Shown here piece by piece: positions 24,853 to 34,803 of a stretch of DNA of 64,000 bases. Each line of letters opens with the position of its first letter. Position 1 is the stretch's first letter. This DNA is from JBBRNH01 sp038230415. GTDB lineage: Bacteria; Bacteroidota; Bacteroidia; Cytophagales; Spirosomataceae. The stretch covers positions 1-64,000 of the forward strand of contig JBBRNH010000004.1 in NCBI GenBank assembly GCA_038230415.1. Direction: 5' to 3'. The position numbers and the translations under genes are program-made. Under the pieces are notes generated by a model. The model saw only the letters and a list, made by a program, of their open reading frames with translations. It had not been told where the DNA came from and did not search any database.

Positions 24853-26841
24853 TCAGGCTACGGTTTCGGGAGTTGTTGGCTGTTCTGTTTTGGGCAGGAT
24901 CCGCACCAACCGAATATCGGTGGGCGGGGCCAGCACCACCGGCACGGCTTCGACCAAGACGTTGCTGCTGTCTAATCCGTAGGCCGCCTGTGGGGGCAGA
25001 GCCACGTTTTTAAGGGCGAAATAGGCGTTCATAATCAGGTGCTGACCGAGCGGCAATTCGTTTTCGTAGGATAAAAAAGTGCGGAACAGCACAAACTGAA
25101 AATCGCCCAGCACGCGCCGTTGGTCGGATCCAGGAGCCTGATAGCGGCAATTGACCGTCACTTCACCGTTGTGGAGCATATCCTCCACGACTCGCCGGAA
25201 CAACAGGCCCATGCGCGGCTCGATGCGGAAGCCCAGATAAAACGTTACGAAATACACATCTTCCTGCGCCATTGAATCCACGCGGTAGTTCATCCCGTAA
25301 GGCTCATCTTCGACGCAGATGTGCACGAACCAATACACGTCGGCGCGTTTGGGCGCAAGGTTCAGGATAGACTCCAAGGTTTCGGTCTCAATCGTTTGAT
25401 AGTCAACGGCTTTGGTAAGATATACGAGGTGGGTGGCAAACTTCGGCACGGTTTCGTCGTTGCTGAGTTGTTTCAGCACGGGCAGGTTGTTGGGCAGCGA
25501 GTCGTAGCGGGTCAGGTGGGTTTTCAGACGTTCGCCCGCGTGCCAGAGCAGCATCATCGCCATCAGGAGCAGGCCCAGCGAAACCGAAATCCAGCCGCCC
25601 TCCTGAAACTTAACTAAATTGGCAATCAGAAACGTGGTTTCGACGGTCAAAAACAGACCCGTTATCGCGACGATTGCCACCGGATTTACCCGCCGAACGC
25701 GCAGATACATTGCCATCAGCACCGTACTCATCAGCATCGTGAGCGTAACGGCCAGCCCGAAAGCGGCTTCCATGTTTTTTGATTCGCGGAAATACAGCAC
25801 AATCAGGATACAACCCACCATGAGGCCCCAGTTCACAAACGGCACGTATAACTGCCCGCGCTCGTCAGACGGGTACACCACCCGCTGCTTGGGCCAGAAG
25901 GTCAGGCGCATGGCCTCGCCTACGAGGGTAAACGCCCCGCTGATGAGTGCCTGACTGGCAATGATGGTTGCCAGGGTTGCCAGAATAATGCTGAAAACGG
26001 TGAGTTGGGGCGGCACAATGCTGTAAAACGGGCTGGTTTCGCCGACCTGCCCGCCGAGGTGGTTCATCAGCCAGGCCGACTGCCCGGCGTATGACAGCAG
26101 GAGCGTTAGTTTCACATAACCCCAACTGACACGGATGTTGTTGCGCCCGCAGTGGCCCATGTCAGAATAGAGGGCTTCGGCCCCGGTGGTGCAGAGAAAC
26201 ACGCCCCCCAGCAGCCAGAACCCACCGGGATATTCGGTCAGCAACCGGAACGCCCACACCGGATTCAACGCCCGCAATACGCCGGGATTATCGGCCAGAG
26301 CCATTGCCCCGATGATACCGACAAACGTGAACCAGACCACCATTACCGGCCCGAAAATCCGCCCAAGCCACTGGGTGCCAAATTGTTGCGTGAAAAATAG
26401 CAATACCAGAATCCCTATCACGATGGGAACGGTATCGAGGTCGGGATAAAAAATCAGCAGGCCTTCAATGGCCGACGAAACCGAAATCGGGGGCGTAATA
26501 AGTCCGTCGGCGAGCAAAAACGCCCCGCCGATGATAGCCGGATACAGCAGCCAGCCGCCCGCGTGTTTGCGAACGAGGGTGTAAAGTGAAAAAATACCGC
26601 CTTCGCCATTGTTGTCGGCCTGAAGCGTGATAATCACGTATTTGATGGTCGTTTGCAGGGTCAGCGTCCAGATTACCGCCGAGAGTGTACCGAGGACGAG
26701 GGTCCCGTTCAGGTCGTGGCCGCGCATCACGGCGGCTAAGGTGTAGAGGGGCGAGGTGCCAATGTCGCCAAATACAATGCCAACGGCGATCAGCAAGCCC
26801 GGTGCGGTAATTTTGTTGAGATTCGATGCGGATGCAGACAT
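24853..26841 (-). CDS. kup: Kup potassium uptake transporter
   Basis: Low-affinity potassium-proton symporter (662 aa) of the KUP/HAK/KT family. Family motifs: GIVFGDIGTSPLYTL at the N-terminus, NNGEGGIFSLYTLVRKH, and GGAFLLADGLITPPISVSSA; about 12 TM helices, then a cytoplasmic C-terminal region (about 455-662). It lies between the NtrC-type regulator and the kdp operon on the same strand, so one cluster holds both high- and low-affinity potassium uptake. Confidence 0.96.
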   Translation of the reverse strand: MSASASNLNKITAPGLLIAVGIVFGDIGTSPLYTLAAVMRGHDLNGTLVLGTLSAVIWTLTLQTTIKYVIITLQADNNGEGGIFSLYTLVRKHAGGWLLYPAIIGGAFLLADGLITPPISVSSAIEGLLIFYPDLDTVPIVIGILVLLFFTQQFGTQWLGRIFGPVMVVWFTFVGIIGAMALADNPGVLRALNPVWAFRLLTEYPGGFWLLGGVFLCTTGAEALYSDMGHCGRNNIRVSWGYVKLTLLLSYAGQSAWLMNHLGGQVGETSPFYSIVPPQLTVFSIILATLATIIASQALISGAFTLVGEAMRLTFWPKQRVVYPSDERGQLYVPFVNWGLMVGCILIVLYFRESKNMEAAFGLAVTLTMLMSTVLMAMYLRVRRVNPVAIVAITGLFLTVETTFLIANLVKFQEGGWISVSLGLLLMAMMLLWHAGERLKTHLTRYDSLPNNLPVLKQLSNDETVPKFATHLVYLTKAVDYQTIETETLESILNLAPKRADVYWFVHICVEDEPYGMNYRVDSMAQEDVYFVTFYLGFRIEPRMGLLFRRVVEDMLHNGEVTVNCRYQAPGSDQRRVLGDFQFVLFRTFLSYENELPLGQHLIMNAYFALKNVALPPQAAYGLDSSNVLVEAVPVVLAPPTDIRLVRILPKTEQPTTPETVA

Positions 26842-27007
26842 ATTGGGAGTGTTAGGAATAAAGAGTTTGAAGACTGTCTAAGGATGAGATTTCGCCTGAT
26901 TAGCAGCGTATTGCTGACGCGAATGCAGAGACGCAATATTTTGCCGGTCCGCCGGCGCGGTCTTCACTGAGCCGGATGGTACGCCGGTGCAAATTGGTTA
27001 TCAATCT

Positions 27008-28387
27008 TCATCCCGGTATATCCAATCCGTATTCCTGAATCTTGCGGTAGAGCGTCGTCAGGCCGATACCCAATAACCGGGCGGCTTCGGTTTTGTTGGC
27101 GTTGGTGTGGCGCAGCACCCGGATAATATGTTGCCGCTCAACCGAAGCCAAATCCAGAGTCGAATCGTCGGTAGCAAACGGGCGGTCGGTTTGCATTTCG
27201 TAAGGCAGGTGTTCGGGGCGGAGTTCCAGCGGGCCGTTGGTGGGCGGTTCGGCCAGAATCAGGGCGCGTTCGATCACGTTTTTCAACTCCCGGATGTTGC
27301 CTTTCCAGGGTTGTTGCTGTAGCCGAAGCCCAAAGGCTGGACTCAGCACCACCCCGCGCCGGTCTGCACTGGCTGTTCCAGCACTATTGCGTTGCTGCCC
27401 GGCAAACCGTTCGGCCAGTTCAAGGATGTCATCGCGCCGGTCGCGCAGGGGCGGCAGTTCAATCTGAAACACCGATAAGCGGTAAAACAAATCGGGCCGA
27501 AACGCGCCCGTATCGGCCTGTTGAGCCAGATTTCGGTTGGTGGCCGCAATCACGCGCACATTTACGCGGGTCGGTTTGGTGTCGCCAACGCGCAAAAACT
27601 CGTGGGTTTCCAGCACCCGCAGCAGTTTAGCCTGCAAATCGAGCGGCATCTCGCCAATTTCATCTAAGAAAATCGTGCCTTTGTCGGCTTCGGCAAACAA
27701 GCCCTTGCGGTCGCGGGTGGCTCCGGTAAAGGTGCCGGCGCGGTGGCCGAAGAGTTCGCTTTCGAGAATGTCCCTGCTCAACGCCCCGCAGTTGACGGCC
27801 ACAAACGGAGCCGACCGGCGCGGGCTGCCGCCGTGAATCGCCGAGGCAAAAACCTCTTTTCCGGTGCCGGTTTCGCCCGTTAGCAGCACCGTTGTATCGG
27901 TTGGGGCCACGCGCCGGGCCAGGTCAACGGCCTGCAAAATCACCCGCGACTGCCCCGCAATCTGCTCAAAACTGTGCTGCCGCCCCACCTGCGCTTCGAG
28001 CCGGGCAATGCGCTCCTGCAATGTCGCTTTCTCGATGGCGCGGCTCACGAGGGGGATAATCCGGTCGTTATCGTCGCCTTTGGTGATGTAGTCGAAGGCT
28101 CCGTTTTTGATAGCCGTTACGCCGTCCTGAATCGTGCCGTAGGCCGTCAAAACAATGATTTCGGTGGTTGGGAAACGCTGTTTGATCTCGCGGGTGAGGT
28201 CAACGCCGTTGCCATCGGGCAGTTTCACATCGCTGATAACGAGTTGCACGGTCTCGCGGTCGAGGGTTTTCAGGCCGGTGCGGGCATCGTCAGCTTCGAG
28301 AACGCGGTAGTCTTCGAGGGTCAGAATCCGGGCCAGCAGGCCGCGCAGTTTGGGTTCGTCGTCAATGAGGAGAATCGTAGCCAGCAT
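27008..28387 (-). CDS. NtrC-family sigma-54 response regulator
   Basis: 459-aa response regulator. Receiver domain with phospho-acceptor Asp53 (ISDVKLPDGNG) and Lys in AIKNGAFDYITKG; AAA+ domain with Walker A GETGTGKE, the sigma-54 loop GTFTGA (a GAFTGA variant), and LDEIGEMPLD; C-terminal Fis-type helix-turn-helix (NKTEAARLLGIGLTTLYRKI). It is the first gene of the potassium region and is the probable partner of the split kinase (15567-17345). In E. coli the Kdp regulator KdpE is of the OmpR type, so this is a different regulator class; the functional link is inferred from position. Confidence 0.93.
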   Translation of the reverse strand: MLATILLIDDEPKLRGLLARILTLEDYRVLEADDARTGLKTLDRETVQLVISDVKLPDGNGVDLTREIKQRFPTTEIIVLTAYGTIQDGVTAIKNGAFDYITKGDDNDRIIPLVSRAIEKATLQERIARLEAQVGRQHSFEQIAGQSRVILQAVDLARRVAPTDTTVLLTGETGTGKEVFASAIHGGSPRRSAPFVAVNCGALSRDILESELFGHRAGTFTGATRDRKGLFAEADKGTIFLDEIGEMPLDLQAKLLRVLETHEFLRVGDTKPTRVNVRVIAATNRNLAQQADTGAFRPDLFYRLSVFQIELPPLRDRRDDILELAERFAGQQRNSAGTASADRRGVVLSPAFGLRLQQQPWKGNIRELKNVIERALILAEPPTNGPLELRPEHLPYEMQTDRPFATDDSTLDLASVERQHIIRVLRHTNANKTEAARLLGIGLTTLYRKIQEYGLDIPG

Positions 28388-28408
28388 CGCGTGGTTTTTA
28401 GAGCAGGA

Positions 28409-28439
28409 TTGGAAAATTAATTCGATTGCCTTATCTTTC
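28409..28439 (+). promoter_or_regulatory. Candidate promoter of the TPR gene
   Basis: TTG (28409-28411), then about 20 bases to TATCTTTC (28432-28439), which matches TAnnTTTG in all but the last position. It would leave a 5' leader of about 70 bases with a small hairpin CCGCA...TGCGG. Confidence 0.35.
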
Positions 28440-28513
28440 CAATATTAAAGGATAAACCGCATCGTTGGTGCGGCCCCCATCCGATACACATAACCAGTTG
28501 CGTACCGACCGAT

Positions 28514-29947
28514 ATGGAACAAGAGTTTGACGAACGGGCGGGCGACATTAAAGAGTCGCTGCACCGTTTCGAGCAGATGCTCGTCCAGGACGAAAGTTTG
28601 TTTTTCGATTTAGATGTTTACGAACGCCTTGTCGAACATTATCTCAACGAAGGAAACTTAGAAAAAGCCCTCAAAGCCGCCGAAGCCGGTCTCGAAAACT
28701 TCCCCTACGCCCTCGAACTGATGCTCGACAAAGCCCAGATTCAGGCCAACTACAACAAATTTGATGAATCGCTTGACCTTCTCGAACGGGCCGCTTTGTT
28801 TAATCCCGGCGACCTCGACGTGCAGTACATGACCGGAACCGTGCTGAACATGGCCGGGCGGCACGAAGAATCGGTGCAGGTGCTGGAAGAACTTTTAGAC
28901 AACACCGACGACAAAGACGATATTCATTTTCAGCTCGGCCAGACCTACCAGAACTGGGGAAAATACGACATCGCCATCGCGCAGTATAAACGGGCCATTG
29001 ACCTGAACATGAACAACGAAAACGCCCTGTTTGAACTGGCGTTTTGTTTAGACATCACGGGTGCGCTCGAAACCAGTCTGCCCTATTATGAGACCCTGAT
29101 TGACCGTGACCCGTATTCGTACAATGCCTGGTATAACTTCGGCATTGCTTACAGCAAATTGGGCCGCTGGGCCGAAGCCGCCGAAGCCTACGATTATGCG
29201 GTGATTATCAAAGATGATTTTGCCTCGGCGCATTTCAACCTCGGTAACTCATACATGAACTTAGGCCTGTTTGAGAAGGCCGAACTTGCTTACCGCGAAA
29301 CCCTCAAGCACGAAGAACACACGGCTGATACCTTCTGCCACCTCGGCGCGAGTATAGAAAAGCAGGACCGCCTGCCCGAAGCCATCAAGGAATACCGCAA
29401 CGCCATGAAACTCGATCCCAATTGGGACGATGCCTGGTTTGGCGTGGGCGTATGTCTGAGCGAGCTGGGCAAGTGGTACGAAGCGTTGCCGTTTCTGGAG
29501 AAAGCCATAAAACTCAACGAACACAACGCCGAGTTTTACCTCGCGCTGGCCGAAACCGAGTACAAAATCGGCAACGTGATTTCGAGTATCGAAGCCTTTG
29601 GCAAGGCCGCGCTGAAAGACCCAACCAACCCCGATGTGTACTTGGTGTGGTCGTTGGTGGCGTTTGATCAGGGTGATTTTATCTCGGCCAACGACGTGGT
29701 GCAGAAAGGCATCGAAGAACTGCCGGAAGAGGCTGATTTGTATTACCGCTCTACCGTCTATCTGATTCATGCCGGGCAGTATAAAGAGGCACTGATTAAC
29801 CTCGAAGTGGGGCTGACACTTGATTTTGAGGCCCACGTGCAGTTGTTTGAGTTTTTCCCGGAATTAGAAAAACAGAAAGCACTCTACAAAATTATTCAGC
29901 AGTATAAGAAAGACGCAGAGCAGGAAACCGATAAAGACGTGTTGTAG
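28514..29947 (+). CDS. Cytosolic TPR-repeat protein
   Basis: 477-aa protein made almost entirely of tetratricopeptide repeats, with no signal peptide. Typical units are FQLGQTYQNWGKYDIAIAQY, FNLGNSYMNLGLFEKAELAY and FGVGVCLSELGKWYEALPFL, spaced about 34 residues. Acidic overall. TPR solenoids act as protein-interaction scaffolds; the partner is unknown. It is followed by a good terminator and is divergent from the NtrC-type regulator. Confidence 0.9.
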   Translation: MEQEFDERAGDIKESLHRFEQMLVQDESLFFDLDVYERLVEHYLNEGNLEKALKAAEAGLENFPYALELMLDKAQIQANYNKFDESLDLLERAALFNPGDLDVQYMTGTVLNMAGRHEESVQVLEELLDNTDDKDDIHFQLGQTYQNWGKYDIAIAQYKRAIDLNMNNENALFELAFCLDITGALETSLPYYETLIDRDPYSYNAWYNFGIAYSKLGRWAEAAEAYDYAVIIKDDFASAHFNLGNSYMNLGLFEKAELAYRETLKHEEHTADTFCHLGASIEKQDRLPEAIKEYRNAMKLDPNWDDAWFGVGVCLSELGKWYEALPFLEKAIKLNEHNAEFYLALAETEYKIGNVISSIEAFGKAALKDPTNPDVYLVWSLVAFDQGDFISANDVVQKGIEELPEEADLYYRSTVYLIHAGQYKEALINLEVGLTLDFEAHVQLFEFFPELEKQKALYKIIQQYKKDAEQETDKDVL

Positions 29948-30014
29948 AGACCGCACCGGCCGACCGGCAATAGTTGAAGTCTCCGGCGCGAATAGCACTG
30001 CCCGTCAGGGTTTT

Positions 30015-30049
30015 AAAGCCGCTTCCTGAACCCGGGAAGCGGCTTTTTT
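30015..30049 (+). terminator. Terminator after the TPR gene
   Basis: AAAGCCGCTTCC (30015-30026) and GGAAGCGGCTTT (30035-30046) pair perfectly around an 8-base loop, followed by T residues. Confidence 0.9.
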
Positions 30050-30117
30050 GTGGCCGAAAGTAAACCCATTGGCCGTGCGTCTTTCTCCGGGCAGAACCAA
30101 ACCGCCCGATGCCTGCC

Positions 30118-31506
30118 ATGAATCGCCGACATTTACTCCGCCAACTCACCGTCGGAACCGCCCTCGCGGCCACCGCCAACCCACTCGCTCAGGCCGCGCA
30201 ACCGGCCCGGCCCGCGCCAACGCCCAACGGACTGCCCGCGCTGAAAATCACCAACATCAAGACCATTCTGACCGCGCCTAACGGTATCCGGCTTGTGGTG
30301 GTAAAAGTAGAAACGTCGGAGCCTGGGCTGTATGGAATCGGCTGCGCCACGTTTACGCAACGGGCGTATGTGGTGCAGACCGCCGTTGAAAAATACCTGA
30401 AACCGTTTCTGCTGGGCCGCAATCCCGACGAAATCGAAGACATCTGGCAGTCGTGCTACGTGAGTTCGTACTGGCGCAACGGGCCGGTTCTGTTCAATGC
30501 CCTGAGTGGCGTTGATATGGCCTTGTGGGACATCAAGGCCAAACGCGCCAATATGCCGCTCTATCAACTTTTAGGCGGCAAAGTTCGGGTTGGGGCCGAT
30601 TTGTATTTTCACGCCCAGGGCAGCAGCCCCGAAGAAGTCGAAGATTCGGTGCGCGGGGCCATGGAGCGCGGTTATCGCTACACCCGCGTTCAGATGGGCT
30701 TGAAAGGCAACGCCGTGTATGGCGCAAAAGGGGCCACCGGCACCCCGGCGAGTTCGGTGGCTGGCGCGGGCAACACCGGGCCGGGGGACGATGTTGCCGG
30801 ACCGACAAACCCAAAACTGATTTATGACCCAACGGCCTACGTGAAATCGGTGCCGAAACTGTTTGAACACCTGCGGGTTAAAATCGGTGATGAGATTGAA
30901 CTTCTGCATGATATTCACGAGCGCATCAGTCTCAATCAGGCCATCAATTTGTGCAAGTCGGTTGAACAATACCGCCCCTATTTTATCGAAGACCCGTTTC
31001 CGCCCGAAGATAACGACCATTTCAGGCTCCTGCGGCAACAGACCTCGGTGCCGCTGGCAATGGGCGAATTGTTTAACTCCCAACACGAGTACGTGCCGCT
31101 CATCAAAGACCGGCTGATTGATTTTATTCGGATTCACATCTCGCAGATTGGTGGCCTCAGCCCGGCCCGGAAAGTGCAGGCGATGTGCGAATTTTTTGGG
31201 GTAAAAACCGCCTGGCACGGCCCCGGTGATTCGTCGCCGATTGCCCACGCCACCCAACTCGCCCTCGAACTGACAAGTTATAATTTCGGGATTCACGAGG
31301 GATACGTGTTCCCCAAAGAAACGCAGGAAGTATTTTTGGGCTGTCCGACAACGAAAGACGGCATGATGTTCGCCCAGGAAAAACCGGGGCATGGCGTAGA
31401 TATTGACGAGAAGTTAGCCGCTAAATTCCCGTTTCCCGATGGCGCGAACTTTGATTATTCGTGGGGAAACACCCGCCGGAGAGACGGTACGGTAATCCGG
31501 CCCTGA
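30118..31506 (+). CDS. Enolase-superfamily sugar-acid dehydratase (ManD/RspA-like), Tat-exported
   Basis: 462-aa member of the mandelate racemase/muconate lactonising group, close to mannonate and galactonate dehydratases. ATG at 30118 gives a twin-Arg leader, MNRRHLLRQLTVGTALAATA; an ATG 9 bases earlier would put MPA in front of it. Metal and catalytic motifs: LLHDIHERIS (Asp, His), FIEDPFPPED (Glu), AMGELF (Glu), and TAWHGPGDSSPIAHA (His), with DMALWDIKAK near the N-terminus. Probably removes water from a sugar acid to give a 2-keto-3-deoxy acid. Enzymes of this family are usually cytosolic, so the leader is notable. Confidence 0.88.
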   Translation: MNRRHLLRQLTVGTALAATANPLAQAAQPARPAPTPNGLPALKITNIKTILTAPNGIRLVVVKVETSEPGLYGIGCATFTQRAYVVQTAVEKYLKPFLLGRNPDEIEDIWQSCYVSSYWRNGPVLFNALSGVDMALWDIKAKRANMPLYQLLGGKVRVGADLYFHAQGSSPEEVEDSVRGAMERGYRYTRVQMGLKGNAVYGAKGATGTPASSVAGAGNTGPGDDVAGPTNPKLIYDPTAYVKSVPKLFEHLRVKIGDEIELLHDIHERISLNQAINLCKSVEQYRPYFIEDPFPPEDNDHFRLLRQQTSVPLAMGELFNSQHEYVPLIKDRLIDFIRIHISQIGGLSPARKVQAMCEFFGVKTAWHGPGDSSPIAHATQLALELTSYNFGIHEGYVFPKETQEVFLGCPTTKDGMMFAQEKPGHGVDIDEKLAAKFPFPDGANFDYSWGNTRRRDGTVIRP

Positions 31507-31545
31507 ACCCAATTTGACACGATAGCGCCATTCGTAATCACGCAT

Positions 31546-31573
31546 AAAATCCGACCACCTGGCCGGATTTTTA
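31546..31573 (+). terminator. Terminator after the dehydratase gene
   Basis: AAAATCCG (31546-31553) pairs with CGGATTTT (31564-31571), followed by T-rich sequence TTATTT. Confidence 0.7.
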
Positions 31574-31614
31574 TTTGGCAGAACGCCAAATGAACAAAAT
31601 AGTATAGTAGTTTA

Positions 31615-31647
31615 TTGGCAACTTGACGAAATTCTACATTAATTTTG
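31615..31647 (+). promoter_or_regulatory. Promoter of the TonB-dependent receptor
   Basis: TTG (31615-31617) and TAATTTTG (31640-31647), an exact TAnnTTTG -7 box, are separated by 22 bases, and the start is 35 bases further on at 31682. Confidence 0.7.
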
Positions 31648-31681
31648 TGATGAGTTTACCTACTTACTATACTAACTTATT

Positions 31682-34660
31682 ATGCTAAAACACTACCTTT
31701 TGCGCCGGTTCGCTGTGATCTCGGCTTTCTGGCTATTGGCACTCGTACCTGCCCTCGCCCAACGCATTAGCGGACGCGTGACCGACGCGGCCACAAAACA
31801 GGGCTTGGCCGGTGCTTCGGTTGTGGCCGTTGGCACCAATATTGGCGCAACAACCGATGCCGGTGGCAATTATTCCTTTACCGTGAAGCAAGCCGGTACA
31901 TACCGGATTCGGTTCAGCGCGATTGGCTCCGAAACCAAAGAAGTGCAGGTAACGGTTGAAGCCGCTGGCACAGCCGTTGCCAACGCCGATCTGAGAGAGT
32001 CACAGTCGAGTTTGAACGAAGTAGTGGTGGTTGGTTCGCGGGCGGCTACCGCCCGGACAAACGTGCAGACCGTCTCGCCGGTAGATGTGATCTCAACCCG
32101 TGAACTGAAAGGCTTTGCCCAGGTTGACGTAGGCCAGATTCTGAACTCAGTCGCACCGTCGTTCAATTCTAACCGGCAGACCGTAGCCGACGGTACCGAC
32201 CACGTTGATCCGGCTTCGTTGCGCGGCCTCGGCCCCGATCAGGTGCTGGTGTTAGTGAACGGCAAACGGCGGCACACCTCGGCCCTGCTCAACATCAACG
32301 GAACGGTGGGGCGCGGCTCGGTGGGTACGGATATGAACGTGATTCCGGTAGCAGCCATCGAGCGTATCGAAATCCTGCGCGACGGGGCTGCTGCCCAATA
32401 CGGCTCCGATGCCATTGCGGGTGTGATTAACGTTGTCCTGAAAAAAGATTATACCGGGCTGTCGGCCTCGCTGACGGGCGGGCAGAACATGACCACGCTC
32501 AACTATGCGATCCCGACGCTGGGCGGAGGAGCCAGAAATGTGAGCCAGAATATTACCGACGGCCACGTTATTCAGTTCGACATCTCGAAGGGCTTCCGGC
32601 TCGGCAAAGATGGCTTCCTGACCATCAGCGGGCAGTATAATGATCGGGGACGCAGCAACCGCAGCGGCCCCGACAACGCCCCAACGATTTACCTCGGCGC
32701 GTCGGCGGGTTTTCCGGGAACACCAGCCGGGCAGGTGCAGAACGATTTTCGTACCAAACTCATCGGCGACGATGCCACGCTGGTTTCGCAACGCGGCTAC
32801 AACCGGCAGAACATGGTGTTTGGGAACTCGGCTTCTAAAAACGTGGGTGTGTTTCTGAACGGTTCGGTGCCGGTGAGTGCCAACACGCAGGTTTATGTTG
32901 CGGGTGGTGTCACCTACCGCACCGGCACGGGTTTCGGCAATAACCGGATTCCGGTAAACCGCGCCCAGCAGCCGCTTAACGCTGATAACTCGCTGTTTTA
33001 CCAGGATGGATTTTTGCCCGGTATTCGCTCAACGGTGCAGGATCAGTCGCTGATTGCCGGGATAAAAACAAAACTCGGCGGGTTTAACGTGGATCTAAGC
33101 AACACTTACGGCCATAACTCATTTGGATTTGAGGTGTTTGATTCGGGTAATTCGTCGCTGCCAAGCGGCAACAATCAGCAAAGCCAGTTTGATGCGGGCA
33201 AGCTGAGTTTCGCCCAGAACACGGTCAACCTCGATTTCTCGCGGCTATACGACAAAGCCGGGCCGTTCTCAACGCTGAACGTGGCGTTTGGGGCCGAAGC
33301 CCGGTTTGAAACCTACGGCATCACTGCCGGTGAGACCAACTCATACATCGGTGGCGATACCAAGAAAATCGTTCCGGCGGCTCCGCTCACCATCAGCGGC
33401 CCGGCCAACGGCACGGCACTTGCCCTGCCCGGCGCACAGGTGTTCCCTGGTTTTCAGCCAACGGACGCGATCACCAAATCACGCAGCAGCCAGTCGTTAT
33501 ACATAGACTTAGAAGCTGAAAAAGGTCGGTTGCTGGTTGACGTAGCGGGCCGGTTTGAGAACTACTCGGATTTTGGCTCAACGATCAACGGAAAGTTAGC
33601 CGCCCGGTTCAAAATTATCGAGGCCATTGCCCTGCGCGGGGCCATCAGCAGTGGGTTCCGTGCGCCGAGTTTGCACCAGCGGTATTTTCAGAACACCAGT
33701 ACGCAGTTTGTGAGTGGCAACCCCTCGAACACGCTCACGGTAAATAACGAAAACGACATCGCCCGGAAAGCCATCGGTGTTGACGCGCTGAAACCCGAAC
33801 GGTCGGTAAACCTGACGTTTGGCGCAACGGCCAAGTTTGGGCGGTTCTCGGCCACCATTGATGCCTATCAGATTGACATCACCAACCGGATTGTGTATTC
33901 AGGGGCGTTCTCGCGTGGACTACTTGGCTTCACGGCAGACCAGTATGTGGGCGTAAACAACGTGAACTTCTTTGCCAACGCAGCCAACACCCGCACGCGT
34001 GGTCTTGATATTGTAACGAGTTTCCGCCCGCAAATCGGCAAGGGTGCGCTGACGCTGACAGCCGCCGTGAACTTCAACAAAAACACCGTGACGGGCATCA
34101 ACTCAACGCCGTTGATTGACAACCCCGCGCAGAACGAAACCAGTGGCCGCAGCCCCGATCAGTGGTTTCGGACGCTGCTGTTCGACCGGCAGCAACGGTC
34201 ACGGATCGAGGTGTTTCAGCCGCAAACCAAGCTGAACCTGAGCGCGGCCTACTCGATTGGCAAGTTTGATTTTACGGTGCGGGCCGTTCGGTTCGGCGAA
34301 ATCAAGTACGTGCATAACGTTGACCCAACGGTGAAAAAAGCCGATGGCACGTTCTGGAACACGCAGTTTGCCCGTGATGCCAACAGTGATGCCTTTATTG
34401 ACCAGACATACGCGCCGGTTGTAATTACCGATCTGGTGGTTGGCTACCGGATTAACCGGATGCTGAACGTGTCTATCGGAGCCAACAACCTGTTTGATGT
34501 GTATCCGCAGCAGATTTATATTGACTCGCGCAATGCCACCGGCAGCATTGATTACGTGTCGGGCCGCGATGCCTCAAACCGGGGCCGGTTATTGTTCCAG
34601 CCCAATCAGGGCGGCTACAATGGTCGGTTTGTATTTGGCCGCATCACGGCGAATTTGTGA
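31682..34660 (+). CDS. TonB-dependent outer-membrane receptor
   Basis: 992-aa outer-membrane active transporter. Signal peptide to about residue 27, then a carboxypeptidase-like beta-sandwich (RISGRVTDAATKQGLAGASV), a plug domain (LNEVVVVGSRAATARTN; RGLGPDQVLVLVNGKRRH; ERIEILRDGAAAQYGSDAIA) and a 22-strand barrel ending in an aromatic-rich segment, GRFVFGRITANL. It is not followed by a SusD gene, so a glycan-type SusCD pair is unlikely. Substrate unknown; siderophore or other nutrient. Its own promoter and terminator make it a single-gene unit. Confidence 0.93.
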   Translation: MLKHYLLRRFAVISAFWLLALVPALAQRISGRVTDAATKQGLAGASVVAVGTNIGATTDAGGNYSFTVKQAGTYRIRFSAIGSETKEVQVTVEAAGTAVANADLRESQSSLNEVVVVGSRAATARTNVQTVSPVDVISTRELKGFAQVDVGQILNSVAPSFNSNRQTVADGTDHVDPASLRGLGPDQVLVLVNGKRRHTSALLNINGTVGRGSVGTDMNVIPVAAIERIEILRDGAAAQYGSDAIAGVINVVLKKDYTGLSASLTGGQNMTTLNYAIPTLGGGARNVSQNITDGHVIQFDISKGFRLGKDGFLTISGQYNDRGRSNRSGPDNAPTIYLGASAGFPGTPAGQVQNDFRTKLIGDDATLVSQRGYNRQNMVFGNSASKNVGVFLNGSVPVSANTQVYVAGGVTYRTGTGFGNNRIPVNRAQQPLNADNSLFYQDGFLPGIRSTVQDQSLIAGIKTKLGGFNVDLSNTYGHNSFGFEVFDSGNSSLPSGNNQQSQFDAGKLSFAQNTVNLDFSRLYDKAGPFSTLNVAFGAEARFETYGITAGETNSYIGGDTKKIVPAAPLTISGPANGTALALPGAQVFPGFQPTDAITKSRSSQSLYIDLEAEKGRLLVDVAGRFENYSDFGSTINGKLAARFKIIEAIALRGAISSGFRAPSLHQRYFQNTSTQFVSGNPSNTLTVNNENDIARKAIGVDALKPERSVNLTFGATAKFGRFSATIDAYQIDITNRIVYSGAFSRGLLGFTADQYVGVNNVNFFANAANTRTRGLDIVTSFRPQIGKGALTLTAAVNFNKNTVTGINSTPLIDNPAQNETSGRSPDQWFRTLLFDRQQRSRIEVFQPQTKLNLSAAYSIGKFDFTVRAVRFGEIKYVHNVDPTVKKADGTFWNTQFARDANSDAFIDQTYAPVVITDLVVGYRINRMLNVSIGANNLFDVYPQQIYIDSRNATGSIDYVSGRDASNRGRLLFQPNQGGYNGRFVFGRITANL

Positions 34661-34698
34661 TCAGATTACCTGATCGTCTTTGGTCTTCTCCGTTTCCT

Positions 34699-34733
34699 AA
34701 ACACCCGCCTGAATCATTCGGGCGGGTGTTTTG
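34699..34733 (+). terminator. Terminator after the TonB receptor
   Basis: AAACACCCGCC (34699-34709) pairs with GGCGGGTGTTT (34721-34731), with T residues after. Confidence 0.9.
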
Positions 34734-34803
34734 TCATGTATCCGGCTGATTTGTGGTAAATCAGACGAGCCGTTTGTCTTGCTGTTACACTCAGATCAAC
34801 ACC

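Noticed and set aside
26842..27007. Possible sigma-54 element before kup (CGGCAAAATATTGCG, minus strand)
   Set aside because: GG and GC are 9 bases apart instead of 10, and the segment resembles a common GCAATATTTTGC repeat phrase.
30571..31392. 273-aa ORF opposite the enolase-superfamily gene
   Set aside because: Antisense to conserved catalytic motifs; no signal or domain of its own.
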